64,000 nucleotides of DNA from positions 498,266-562,265 of the forward strand of contig JAJDDD010000009.1 of the NCBI GenBank assembly GCA_029260495.1. Direction: 5' to 3'. Positions 27,976 to 36,331 of this stretch are shown in pieces. Origin of the DNA: Phycisphaerales bacterium. GTDB lineage: Bacteria > Planctomycetota > Phycisphaerae > Phycisphaerales > UBA1924. A program made the translations under genes and the position numbers. Numbering within the stretch: the stretch's first letter is position 1; every line of letters starts with the position of its first letter. The notes under the pieces were generated by a model, which did no database searches, had not been told where the DNA came from, and saw only the letters and a program-made list of their open reading frames with translations.

Positions 27976-29499
27976 TTGAACGAGGAACTTCTCGAAAAAG
28001 TTCTCGCGTGCAAGAATTTGCCGACCTTGCCCGCTGTCGCGATGCGCGTCATCGAACTCACATCCAAGCAGGATGTTTCGATGAACCAACTCGCCGAAAC
28101 CATTCAGAGTGATCAGGGGCTCGCAACGAAGATCCTGCGCACCATCAACTCATCCTTCTATGGGTTGAGCAAAAAGTGCTCCACGATCAGCCACGCTCAG
28201 ATCATGCTCGGGCTCAACGGCGTCAAAACGCTCGCGCTCGGCTTCAGCCTGGTCAATTCTCTGCAGGATGAAGTCGACGAAGGCTTTGATTATGTGAGCT
28301 ATTGGCGCCGCTCAATCTACACCGCCGTCGCCGCACGGCTCATCGGAGCCCACATCAACCATCAGCAGGTTGAGGAAACATTCCTCGCCGGCCTTTTGCA
28401 AGATCTCGGCATGATTGCCCTCTACAAGTCGATCGGCGATGAGTACGTCGCCGTCATGCGCGAAGTCGGCGATGCTCATCACGACCTCGGCAAGAAAGAA
28501 CTCCAAACTTTCGAACTTCACCACGCCGACATCGGCGCCATGCTCGCTGAGCGCTGGAAACTCCCCGACGCTCTTACCGCCCCCATCCGCTTCCACGAGC
28601 GCCCCACCGCCGCTCCCAAGGATCACCAGACTTCTGCAAAATGCGTCTGGCTAGGCAACCTCGCCGCTGACACCCTCACCCACAAAAACTCCAGCCTCTG
28701 GGTCACACGCTTCCGCGATCGCGCAAAAACATGGTTCTCCATCGATCACAATGAAGCCGACCTTCTCCTCGAAAACATCGCCATCAACGCCGCCGACATC
28801 GCCCGCCTGCTCCAGGTCACCACCGGCCCGCAGCCTCAGGTCGCTGACATCCTCGCCGCGGCCAACGACCAACTCGTAAAAATGGCCCTCAACAACGATC
28901 GCGAGAGCGAAACCGTCGCCAAACACAACGAAGACCTTCGCCGCGCCATCGTCACCGATTCCCTCACCGGCCTCGCCAGCCGCACACGCTTTGATGAAGC
29001 CATCGCAGAAACACTCGCCCGCAAGCCCTCCGGCGAAACCCCCACCAGCCTGCTCATGATCGATCTCGACGGTCTGCATCGAATCAACGACGACTTCAGC
29101 TGGAAGGCCGGCGACGCCGCGCTCAGAGCATTCGCAGAGCGACTCCGCCATCACTTCTCATCACTGCGCGGCGTTATCGCCCGATGCGGCGGCGAACGCT
29201 TCGGCCTCCTCCTCGATCGTGTCGATCGCAAAACCGCAGTTAGCCACGCCGAGGCCTTCTGCCGTGCTCTCGCGGAAGATCCTCTCGATCTTGAACCACT
29301 CCAGGATGACGAAAACGCGCCCGCCCAGCTCATCGTCACTGCAAGCATCGGCGTCGCTACGCTCGACTCCTCTACAGCCGCCGTCCTCACCCCCGCCGAC
29401 CGCCTCATTAATGCCGCCGACCAGGCCCTCCACGCCGCCCAGACCGCAGGTGGCAACTGCATACGCGTCTTCACCCCGCGCCGCGCCGAAGCCGCCTGA
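27976..29499 (+). CDS. HDOD domain and GGDEF-like domain signalling protein
   Basis: The start is taken as TTG at 27976 because AGGGGAG at 27961-27967 is well spaced and the HDOD domain begins right after (LPTLPAVAMRVIELTS). The N-terminal HDOD domain covers about residues 5-210 (SFYGLSKKCSTISHAQIMLGLNGVK in the frame, YLAG-like and FLAGLLQDLGMIALY). The C-terminal diguanylate cyclase-type domain spans about 330-505 (DSLTGLASRTRFDEAI, LLMIDLDGLHRINDDF). The signature reads GGERF in place of GGDEF, so cyclase activity is possible but not assured. HDOD-GGDEF proteins are regulators of motility or stress responses. Confidence 0.85.
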   Translation: MNEELLEKVLACKNLPTLPAVAMRVIELTSKQDVSMNQLAETIQSDQGLATKILRTINSSFYGLSKKCSTISHAQIMLGLNGVKTLALGFSLVNSLQDEVDEGFDYVSYWRRSIYTAVAARLIGAHINHQQVEETFLAGLLQDLGMIALYKSIGDEYVAVMREVGDAHHDLGKKELQTFELHHADIGAMLAERWKLPDALTAPIRFHERPTAAPKDHQTSAKCVWLGNLAADTLTHKNSSLWVTRFRDRAKTWFSIDHNEADLLLENIAINAADIARLLQVTTGPQPQVADILAAANDQLVKMALNNDRESETVAKHNEDLRRAIVTDSLTGLASRTRFDEAIAETLARKPSGETPTSLLMIDLDGLHRINDDFSWKAGDAALRAFAERLRHHFSSLRGVIARCGGERFGLLLDRVDRKTAVSHAEAFCRALAEDPLDLEPLQDDENAPAQLIVTASIGVATLDSSTAAVLTPADRLINAADQALHAAQTAGGNCIRVFTPRRAEAA

Positions 29500-29523
29500 T
29501 TCCCCATCCAGCGACCCCTTCCG

Positions 29524-30558
29524 GTGGCATCACCGGCCCCAGTCGGATACCCTCCACCCCTGCTGCAGGAGGTTCTTGCAGCCCAGTGGCGCTGCGCCAA
29601 TCCAGCGCTCATGCCCACTGCTGCCAGGCTGATTGCAACGGAGATGTGCGTGCCTGATCCGACGCCAACGCATCATTACCCCGCGACCGGGAACGATGGC
29701 AGCCGTTCTGACCACTCCTCCAGCAAGCGGGCCATCCAGGTCGGCGGCGTCGGCAACGTCACCATCCAGATCACATACATCGGGCAGGGCCCGCCTGTCG
29801 CCTATCTCCACGGCCTGCTCGGACTCAACAGCCACTGGATTCCAACTGCCAATGCGCTCAGCGAGCGCTTCCGCTCTGTCCTCGTCGAAATTCCCCTCCT
29901 CCAGCTCCAGGGCGCTCATCGCAGCATTGACGGCGTCACAACACTCACGATCGAAGCCATCGAGCAGGCCATCGGTGAGCCCGCCGTCCTTGTCGGAAGT
30001 TCGTTCGGAGGCCACGTCGCCCTCCGGGTCGCTGAAGAACGCCCTGATCTTGTCACCGCCCTCGTTCTCGTCGGCGCCTCGGGTCTCTTCGAGGAGCCCT
30101 TCGAGGAGGAACTCGAACAGCGTCTCACCACCACCGCGCCGATTCGCCCCAGCCGGGATTGGCTCACAAGACGCATCTCCGAGCTCTTTTACGACCGTTC
30201 CAAGGTCCCCGAAGGTGTCATCGATCGCGCGTACGAAGAACTCTCAAATAGACGCGGCGCCCGCGCCATGGTCAAACTCTCGCGCAGTTGCCGCCGGGAC
30301 TACATGGGCAGCAGGCTCAGCGAGATCAAGGCGCCAACGCTCGTCCTCTGGGGCAAGCAGGACATCGTCACCCCGCCGCGCGTCGCAGAAGCTTTTCACG
30401 ATCTCCTGCCCGACTCGCGCATCCACTGGATCGACGGGTGCGGACACGCTCCCATGATCGAGAGCCCCGAAGAGTTCACCGCCGCCCTGAATGCCTTCCT
30501 CATCGACTTGGAGTCAAGACCGGACCCCGCGATCGGCGCCCGGCAGGAGGTGGCGTAG
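29524..30558 (+). CDS. alpha/beta hydrolase fold protein
   Basis: 344 residues. The catalytic triad is visible: nucleophile in VLVGSSFGGHVAL, an acid in LWGKQDIVTPP, and His in DGCGHAPMIESPEEF; the oxyanion-hole loop is AYLHGLLGLNSHW. The first ~75 residues are low in structure and the start may be later. The stop TAG shares one base with the GTG start of the following GH3 gene, indicating tight translational coupling. The substrate may be an ester or amide related to the product of that GH3-like adenylating enzyme; this is inference. Confidence 0.85.
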   Translation: MASPAPVGYPPPLLQEVLAAQWRCANPALMPTAARLIATEMCVPDPTPTHHYPATGNDGSRSDHSSSKRAIQVGGVGNVTIQITYIGQGPPVAYLHGLLGLNSHWIPTANALSERFRSVLVEIPLLQLQGAHRSIDGVTTLTIEAIEQAIGEPAVLVGSSFGGHVALRVAEERPDLVTALVLVGASGLFEEPFEEELEQRLTTTAPIRPSRDWLTRRISELFYDRSKVPEGVIDRAYEELSNRRGARAMVKLSRSCRRDYMGSRLSEIKAPTLVLWGKQDIVTPPRVAEAFHDLLPDSRIHWIDGCGHAPMIESPEEFTAALNAFLIDLESRPDPAIGARQEVA

Positions 30559-32216
30559 TGTCTGCCCCCGCAGCGCTCGTCGGCGTCGGACTTCGCGCCT
30601 TGCTCGCACGCAGAATCAACAGCCTTTCCGATGCAAAGCGCTGGTCCCGCCTCGCTGTCGACGCCCAGCGCGATCAACTCCGCTGGCTCCTTGACCGCGC
30701 CGCGCACACCGAGTTCGGTCGCGACCACGACTTCCCCAGACTCGCACACGCCGAAAGCGCAGACCTCATCTCCGCCTTTCGCGCTGCTGTGCCCATTCAC
30801 AACTATGACGATTTGTTCCCTCAGCTTCGCCGCATGCGCGAAAACGCAGAACGTGATGTCCTCTGGCCTGGCGTCATTTACGACTGGGCTCAAACGTCAG
30901 GCACCACCTCGGGCGACAAATTCATCCCCGTCTCCGAAGACATGCTCAAGCACAACTACCGCGCCGCCCTTGATGTCTACGCCCATGCAACGCGCTTCGG
31001 CCTCTCACTCCCGCGCATCTTCGCTGGAAAAATCCTCTTTCTCGGCGGCTCCACTGATCTCACCACCAACGAGCATGGCATCCGCACCGGCGATCTCTCC
31101 GGTCTCGCCACGCGACTCATCCGCTGGCCCATCAGTTCAGTCGTGCTGCCCAGCAAAAAAACCGCTCTCCTCGGTCACTGGCCAACGAAGATCGAACGGA
31201 TGGCCGCTGAGTGTGTCAACGCTGACATTCGCTGGATCAGCGGCATGCCGTCATGGGGAATCGTTCTCTTTGAACGCGTTATGGAGCTTGCCCGCGAACA
31301 AGGGCGCCAAGTCAACTGCCTGCGCGATCTCTGGCCCAATCTTCAAATCTTCGTCCACGGCGGCGTCAACTTCACACCATTCGAGCGGCGAATCCGAGAA
31401 GTGTGGTCCGGCGATCCTGACGGCCCTGACATCCCGACCCGTCTTGAGGTTTATCCCGCCAGCGAAGGTTTCATCGCGATCCAGGACACACCCGGCGATC
31501 CCGGCCTGCGCCTTAACGTCGACCACCATGTCTTCTATGAGTTTGTCCCGATCGAAGAGATTCACGCGCCATCACCCACTGCCCACGCCTGCTGGGAAGT
31601 CGAAAAAGGCCAGCGTTACGTCGTTGTCATGACGACCTGCGCCGGGCTGTGGCGATACATCATCGGCGATGTCGTCGAGTTTGACTCCATCCCCCCAGCC
31701 GGCCCGCCGCGACTGCGCATCGTCGGGCGCCATCGCCTTTTCATCAATGCTTTCGGCGAAAACCTGATCGTCGAACACATCGAAAACGCTGTCGCCTCCG
31801 CCAGTGAACAACTCGAGATTACAGTAGGCGAGTTCACCGCAGCCCCCATCTATCCCGGCTCGCCTCTCAATAATGGTCGCTCCGGTTTGCAACTCGCAAT
31901 CGAATGGGAAGGCGATCAAAGTCGCATTCATGAGTTCGCTGACGCTCTCGACAAAGCCATCAAACATCAGAACGTCGACTACACAACCAAACGAACCGAT
32001 AATCTTGGCATGGCGCCACCGCTCATCACTCCGCTGCCCATCGGGGCATTCCACAAATGGATGGAAAGTCGCGGCAAGCTCGGCGGGCAGCACAAATGCC
32101 CAAGATGCGCGAATAATCGAGACATCATTGATGATGTTCTGAGAGAGAATGTCGCATTCGAACCGCCGCAGGTGAATATCCCGGGACAACCTACACTTTC
32201 TCTCAAGCCCGAATGA
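30558..32216 (+). CDS. GH3 auxin-responsive promoter family protein (acyl-adenylate amino acid ligase-like)
   Basis: GTG start preceded by CAGGAGG and overlapping the previous stop by one base. The 552-residue protein has the GH3 family's adenylation motifs: the phosphate-binding TSGTTSGDKFIPV loop, the YPASEGFIAIQD segment, GLWRYIIGDVVEF, and RIVGRHRLFINAFGENL. In plants GH3 enzymes join acyl acids to amino acids through an acyl-AMP intermediate; bacterial homologues are mostly uncharacterised. The frame can be extended upstream, but those residues fall inside the hydrolase gene. It is probably co-transcribed with the preceding hydrolase and following DinB-like gene. Confidence 0.9.
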   Translation: MSAPAALVGVGLRALLARRINSLSDAKRWSRLAVDAQRDQLRWLLDRAAHTEFGRDHDFPRLAHAESADLISAFRAAVPIHNYDDLFPQLRRMRENAERDVLWPGVIYDWAQTSGTTSGDKFIPVSEDMLKHNYRAALDVYAHATRFGLSLPRIFAGKILFLGGSTDLTTNEHGIRTGDLSGLATRLIRWPISSVVLPSKKTALLGHWPTKIERMAAECVNADIRWISGMPSWGIVLFERVMELAREQGRQVNCLRDLWPNLQIFVHGGVNFTPFERRIREVWSGDPDGPDIPTRLEVYPASEGFIAIQDTPGDPGLRLNVDHHVFYEFVPIEEIHAPSPTAHACWEVEKGQRYVVVMTTCAGLWRYIIGDVVEFDSIPPAGPPRLRIVGRHRLFINAFGENLIVEHIENAVASASEQLEITVGEFTAAPIYPGSPLNNGRSGLQLAIEWEGDQSRIHEFADALDKAIKHQNVDYTTKRTDNLGMAPPLITPLPIGAFHKWMESRGKLGGQHKCPRCANNRDIIDDVLRENVAFEPPQVNIPGQPTLSLKPE

Positions 32217-32230
32217 TGAAAGGAATCTCT

Positions 32231-32779
32231 ATGAACGCGGCAGACGCCGGCAGGACAAGTGAATGTGCACACCCGATCGCCGCTTCGGCCCTGGCGATCC
32301 TTGTGCAGTGCGATGAACTCCTCAATCGGGTGGACGATCACGCATATGTTCAGCCTTGCAATCTCATGGGCGGCTCAACCATCGGCCAGCACCTGCGCCA
32401 CACGCTCGATCATTACACCGCCATCTCGGGAGCCAACGCCGCTGAGCCGATCGACTACGACCACCGCGTGCGCGGTGGCGATATCGAAACCAATCGCGCC
32501 GCCGCCCGCGCCTGCATCGAAACCATCGTCAAATTTATTCAATCGTTGGAGCTGGAGGAAATGGAAAACGATGTAAGCATTTGCATCATGGTTTCGTCTG
32601 ACGGCAAACTTGCAGACGCACGTTCCTCGCTCGCCCGCGAGCTGGCATTTGCAACGCATCACGCCGTCCACCACAACGCCATGATCGCCTCGATCGCACG
32701 AGCTGCGAATCTTAATCTTTCAGCGGAGTTTGGCAAAGCGCCCTCCACCATCAACTATGAGTCCGCCTGCAAGAACTGA
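32231..32779 (+). CDS. DinB-like four-helix protein
   Basis: 182 residues, start at the ATG after GAAAGGAATCTCT. The sequence has the DinB/YfiT style pattern: an early His in STIGQHLRHTLDHY and a pair of His residues near the C-terminus in ATHHAVHHNAMIASI, which together form a metal site in this superfamily. Members are thiol-dependent transferases or of unknown function. It follows the GH3 gene by 14 bases and precedes the NRDE gene, in one plus-strand run. Confidence 0.78.
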   Translation: MNAADAGRTSECAHPIAASALAILVQCDELLNRVDDHAYVQPCNLMGGSTIGQHLRHTLDHYTAISGANAAEPIDYDHRVRGGDIETNRAAARACIETIVKFIQSLELEEMENDVSICIMVSSDGKLADARSSLARELAFATHHAVHHNAMIASIARAANLNLSAEFGKAPSTINYESACKN

Positions 32780-32824
32780 CATTCGCTCAGTTGGATTATT
32801 CGCCTTAACATTTCGAGAATTTCC

Positions 32825-33613
32825 ATGTGCACGCTCACCATCATCCCGATTCACGATCATCAAGGTGAGCAGTTCAGCTACCGCGTCGTCATGAGCCGCG
32901 ATGAACTCCGCTCGCGCGCTCCCGCGCTCCCGCCACAGCGCTCTCATGTGCGCAACGTTGAGGTCATCCACCCCGTCGATGCAGAGTCCGGCGGCGCCTG
33001 GATCCTCGCCAACTCCCACGGCGTCGCGTTTTGCCTCCTCAATGTCAACATCACACCTCCCCCCGATCTCACCCGCATCCCCAACCTGCGATCCAGAGGA
33101 ACAATCCTCCCCGAGATCGCCGACGCCCGCTCCGCGATTGAGGCGACCGACAGACACACCGCGCGCCCGCTTGACGCCTTCGCCCCGCATCGGCTCGTCT
33201 GTGTTGATCGAGAGAATGTGGCGCAGGCGCGCTGGGATGGTGAGCAGGTCGACGCCAGCGATCGCCCCCTCGCGCCAATGTGCTTTGTCAGCTCAGGGTT
33301 AGGCGATCATTTCGTTGAGCCCCGGCTCGGGCTGTTCCATTCGATGCTCGCCAGCGAGCCTCTAACACCCGTGCAGCAGGACGCGTACCACCACCACAGA
33401 TGGGCTGATCGCCCCGAAGTCAGTGTGTTGATGACGCGCTCAGATGCGCGCACAGTTTCTATCACAACCGTCCACGCTTTGTTCGCAAGCGCCGCTGGCG
33501 CGCGCTCCGAGATGGTCTACGAAACCGACGATTTGCGCACAGAGATCGTCCTTGACAGCGCCGCCGACAATTCTGCCAAGACCGGGATTGAGGCGTTCGC
33601 TGAGCAATGCTGA
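32825..33613 (+). CDS. NRDE (TANGO2-like) family protein
   Basis: 262 residues beginning MCTLTIIP with an N-terminal cysteine-nucleophile type start, then the family signature region (MSRDELRSRAPALPP, the usual NRDE motif here reading SRDE), GGAWILANSHGVAFCLLNVN, and conserved RG..LPEIA. NRDE/TANGO2 proteins have an NTN-hydrolase-like fold; human TANGO2 affects heme and lipid handling, bacterial roles are unknown. The stop overlaps the next gene by 7 bases. Codon use at third positions is strongly C-rich here and changes to G/T-rich in the next gene. Confidence 0.85.
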   Translation: MCTLTIIPIHDHQGEQFSYRVVMSRDELRSRAPALPPQRSHVRNVEVIHPVDAESGGAWILANSHGVAFCLLNVNITPPPDLTRIPNLRSRGTILPEIADARSAIEATDRHTARPLDAFAPHRLVCVDRENVAQARWDGEQVDASDRPLAPMCFVSSGLGDHFVEPRLGLFHSMLASEPLTPVQQDAYHHHRWADRPEVSVLMTRSDARTVSITTVHALFASAAGARSEMVYETDDLRTEIVLDSAADNSAKTGIEAFAEQC

Positions 33614-36324
33614 CCAGCAGTAATCGCCTGAATGACGCGGTTCGCAGGAGGATGCCGCGGTGGCTGCGCTCCCGATGCGCACGGTGGGTGGCGATCTATG
33701 TATTTTTGCTGATCGCGTCGCACATATTCATGTTTTTTCTGGCCGGCGCATCGACGCGCAGTGTGCGCGATTCAGAACGATTTGAGCGCATCTTTGTAGA
33801 CGTTCCTGCGATGAACGACGATGGACCTGTCGGCGATCGCACATTTGAGATTTCGGCGTTGGTGTGGAAGGCGGCGGAGCCTCGGGAGGCGCCGCCGATC
33901 GTGCTTTTGCATGGCAGCCCGTCGGGCGGCGGGGGGAAGGATTTTGAGCGTCTTGCGCCGTTGCTGGCGGAGGCGGGGTATACGGTTTACGCGCTGGATA
34001 ATCCTGGGTTTGGAAAATCATCGCGGTTTGCGCCGAGCTATTCGGTGTTGTCGCTTGCTCGCACGACGCTTGCGTTTCTGGACGCGAGCGGCATCGATCG
34101 TGCGCATGTTGTTGGTTGGTCGCTTTCGGGCGGGACGATTTTGCACATGGCGGATCTGGCGCCTGAGCGGCTGGCTTCGGTGACGATGCTGGCGGCGATC
34201 GGGGATCAGCGGGCGGAGGGGTCAGGCGATTATTACTTTGAGCATGCGAAATACGGCGCGGGGTATGGGCTGATTGTGTGGTTGCCGGAGCTGATTCCAC
34301 ATTTTGGTTTGTTGGGTGGGCATTCGACGCGGAATGCGTTTATTCGGAATTTTTGGGATACGGATCAGCGAGCGCTGCGCGGGATTATGCAGCGGATGAA
34401 GACGCCGACGCTGATCCTGCATGGGCGGCGTGATTTTCTCGTTCCGAGTTGGGGGGCGGAACTGCATCATGAGTTGATTGAGTCTTCACGACTTGTGATG
34501 CTTGATCGGACCCATTTCATGCCGTTTTGGACGCCGGGCGAAACGGCGGAGCACTTGATTGGTTTTACTCGCCGGCATGACTCGCCGGGGGTTTCGGCGC
34601 TGATCGGGGAATCTGATTTCGCGCCGGTTGATCCATCGCGAAAGCGATCGCTGGGGCCGTTCGAGTTCGTTCGCGGGAGGCACTGGGCGTGGTTGATTGT
34701 GATCATTATTCTCGCGACGTTCGTGAGTGAAGATGCCACGGTGATCGCGGTGGGGATTTTGATCGCGGGGGGGGATGTGGACTGGGGCGTTGGTTTTCTT
34801 GGGTGTTTTTTGGGAATCGCGGCGGGGGATGGGGGGCTGTGGGCGATTGGCAGGTTTGCAGGCCGACCGGCGCTGCACTGGCCTTTCTTACGGAAGTGGC
34901 TTCCTGAGCGCGCTGTGGCGCATTGGGGGCGCGTGTTTGATCGGCACGCGATCAAGGCGGTGTTCCTGGCGCGGATGATTCCGGGGACACGACTGCCAAC
35001 GTATTTGGCGGCGGGGATTCTTTCCAAACAGGCGCATCGGTTCTTGTTGTGCGCGGGGCTTGCGGCGTTGATTTGGACGCCGATGCTTTTAATTCTGGCA
35101 GCGTTGGTTGGTCGGCCGTTGTTGGATTATTTCCACGGCGTGTTTGGCGGGCCGTTCGCGTTGGTCTTTGCTTTGGCGGCGTTGTGGCTTGGTGTGCGCA
35201 TTGTGCAGATGTGCGCGACGGCGGAGGGGCGGGTGCGGCTGCGCGTGGCGGTGATCAAGCCGTGGCATGTTGAGTTTTGGCCGTCGTGGTTTTTTTACCT
35301 ACCACTTGGCCCCTATGTGGCGTGGCTGTCAGTTCGTCATGGGGGTCTGATGATGTTTAGTTGCGTGAATCCGGGCGTGCCTCATGGCGGGGGCACGGTC
35401 GGCGAGAGCAAACTACAGATTCTGGAAGGTCTGGTGCGCGGCGGTTCGAGTGATGGGATTTTGTTTGCGACGCTGATTGAGCCCGGGCGTGGGTCGGTGG
35501 AGCGGGCTGAGATTTTGGATAAGTTGGTGCGAACGCATCCGGAGTTTGATGGATATCCGGTAATTTTGAAGCCGGATGAGTCTCAGCGGGGTCATGGACT
35601 GAAGCTTGTCATGAGCCAGCAGGAGGCGGAAAACTATTTTGAGGACATGACGCGCCCAGCGATGGCGCAGGTGTACCACGCGGGACCTGATGAGGTTGGG
35701 ATTTTGTGGGCGCGGTGGCCGGGGCGGACGCTTGATGAGCCGGGACATATTTTTTCGGTTACGCGCAAGGTGTTTCCAGAGGTTGTTGGCGATGGGGTCA
35801 GCACACTGGCGGAGTTGATCTGGCGGCATCGGCGGTATCGGATGCAAGCGGATGTGTTTTTACGGCGATTCGTTGATCGGATTGATGAGATTCCACAGGC
35901 GGGTGAGCGCATTCGGTTGGCTGTTGCGGGGAATCATTGTCAGGGAACGATGTTTCTTGATGGAGCGGATTTGATTACGCCGGAACTTGAGAAACGCATT
36001 GACACGATTGCGCGTTCGTTTATCAATGACGGGTTTGATTTTGGCAGATTTGATGTGCGGTACGCGAGTGAGGATGAACTTCGCCGTGGGGAGAATATCG
36101 CGATCCTTGAACTCAACGGAACGATGAGTGAGTCAACGAATCTGTATGACCCGAAGCGCTCTGTATTTTGGAGCTACGGCGTGCTGTTCAGGCAGTGGAA
36201 GCTGCTTTTTGAGCTTGGTGAACAGCGGCGACGAAGCGGGGTGAAGCCGATGCGGTTTCGTGAGCTTCTCGAGGCGGTGCGCGAGCATTATCAGGGGCGT
36301 GCGGGTTCGAAGGTTTCGGATTAG
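33607..36324 (+). CDS. fusion of alpha/beta hydrolase, DedA/VTT membrane domain and ATP-grasp-like domain
   Basis: 905 residues in three parts. Residues about 20-45 form a transmembrane anchor. Residues 75-335 are an alpha/beta hydrolase with HGSPSGGGGKDF, nucleophile in VVGWSLSGG, acid in LHGRRDFLVP and His in LDRTHFMPF. Residues about 355-540 are a DedA/SNARE-associated (VTT) membrane domain with FVSEDATVIAVGIL and ARMIPGTRLPTYLAAGIL, normally involved in lipid scrambling. Residues about 580-880 resemble an ATP-grasp ligase (VILKPDESQRGHGLK, FGRFDVRYASE, AILELNGTMSESTNLYDP). The ordering suggests handling of a membrane lipid or lipid-linked substrate. The frame is continuous with no sign of a join artefact. 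Confidence 0.82.
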   Translation: MLTSSNRLNDAVRRRMPRWLRSRCARWVAIYVFLLIASHIFMFFLAGASTRSVRDSERFERIFVDVPAMNDDGPVGDRTFEISALVWKAAEPREAPPIVLLHGSPSGGGGKDFERLAPLLAEAGYTVYALDNPGFGKSSRFAPSYSVLSLARTTLAFLDASGIDRAHVVGWSLSGGTILHMADLAPERLASVTMLAAIGDQRAEGSGDYYFEHAKYGAGYGLIVWLPELIPHFGLLGGHSTRNAFIRNFWDTDQRALRGIMQRMKTPTLILHGRRDFLVPSWGAELHHELIESSRLVMLDRTHFMPFWTPGETAEHLIGFTRRHDSPGVSALIGESDFAPVDPSRKRSLGPFEFVRGRHWAWLIVIIILATFVSEDATVIAVGILIAGGDVDWGVGFLGCFLGIAAGDGGLWAIGRFAGRPALHWPFLRKWLPERAVAHWGRVFDRHAIKAVFLARMIPGTRLPTYLAAGILSKQAHRFLLCAGLAALIWTPMLLILAALVGRPLLDYFHGVFGGPFALVFALAALWLGVRIVQMCATAEGRVRLRVAVIKPWHVEFWPSWFFYLPLGPYVAWLSVRHGGLMMFSCVNPGVPHGGGTVGESKLQILEGLVRGGSSDGILFATLIEPGRGSVERAEILDKLVRTHPEFDGYPVILKPDESQRGHGLKLVMSQQEAENYFEDMTRPAMAQVYHAGPDEVGILWARWPGRTLDEPGHIFSVTRKVFPEVVGDGVSTLAELIWRHRRYRMQADVFLRRFVDRIDEIPQAGERIRLAVAGNHCQGTMFLDGADLITPELEKRIDTIARSFINDGFDFGRFDVRYASEDELRRGENIAILELNGTMSESTNLYDPKRSVFWSYGVLFRQWKLLFELGEQRRRSGVKPMRFRELLEAVREHYQGRAGSKVSD

Positions 36325-36331
36325 GTCGCTG

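Noticed and set aside
29633-30457. 274-codon Ser/Pro-rich frame inside the alpha/beta hydrolase gene
   Set aside because: Same-strand off-frame shadow; the hydrolase frame has the catalytic triad.
33400-34000. Replication origin at the 33.6 kb composition change
   Set aside because: The change direction would fit an origin, but there is no dnaA, dnaN or cluster of DnaA boxes and the opposite change occurs only about 20 kb away; an inversion is simpler.
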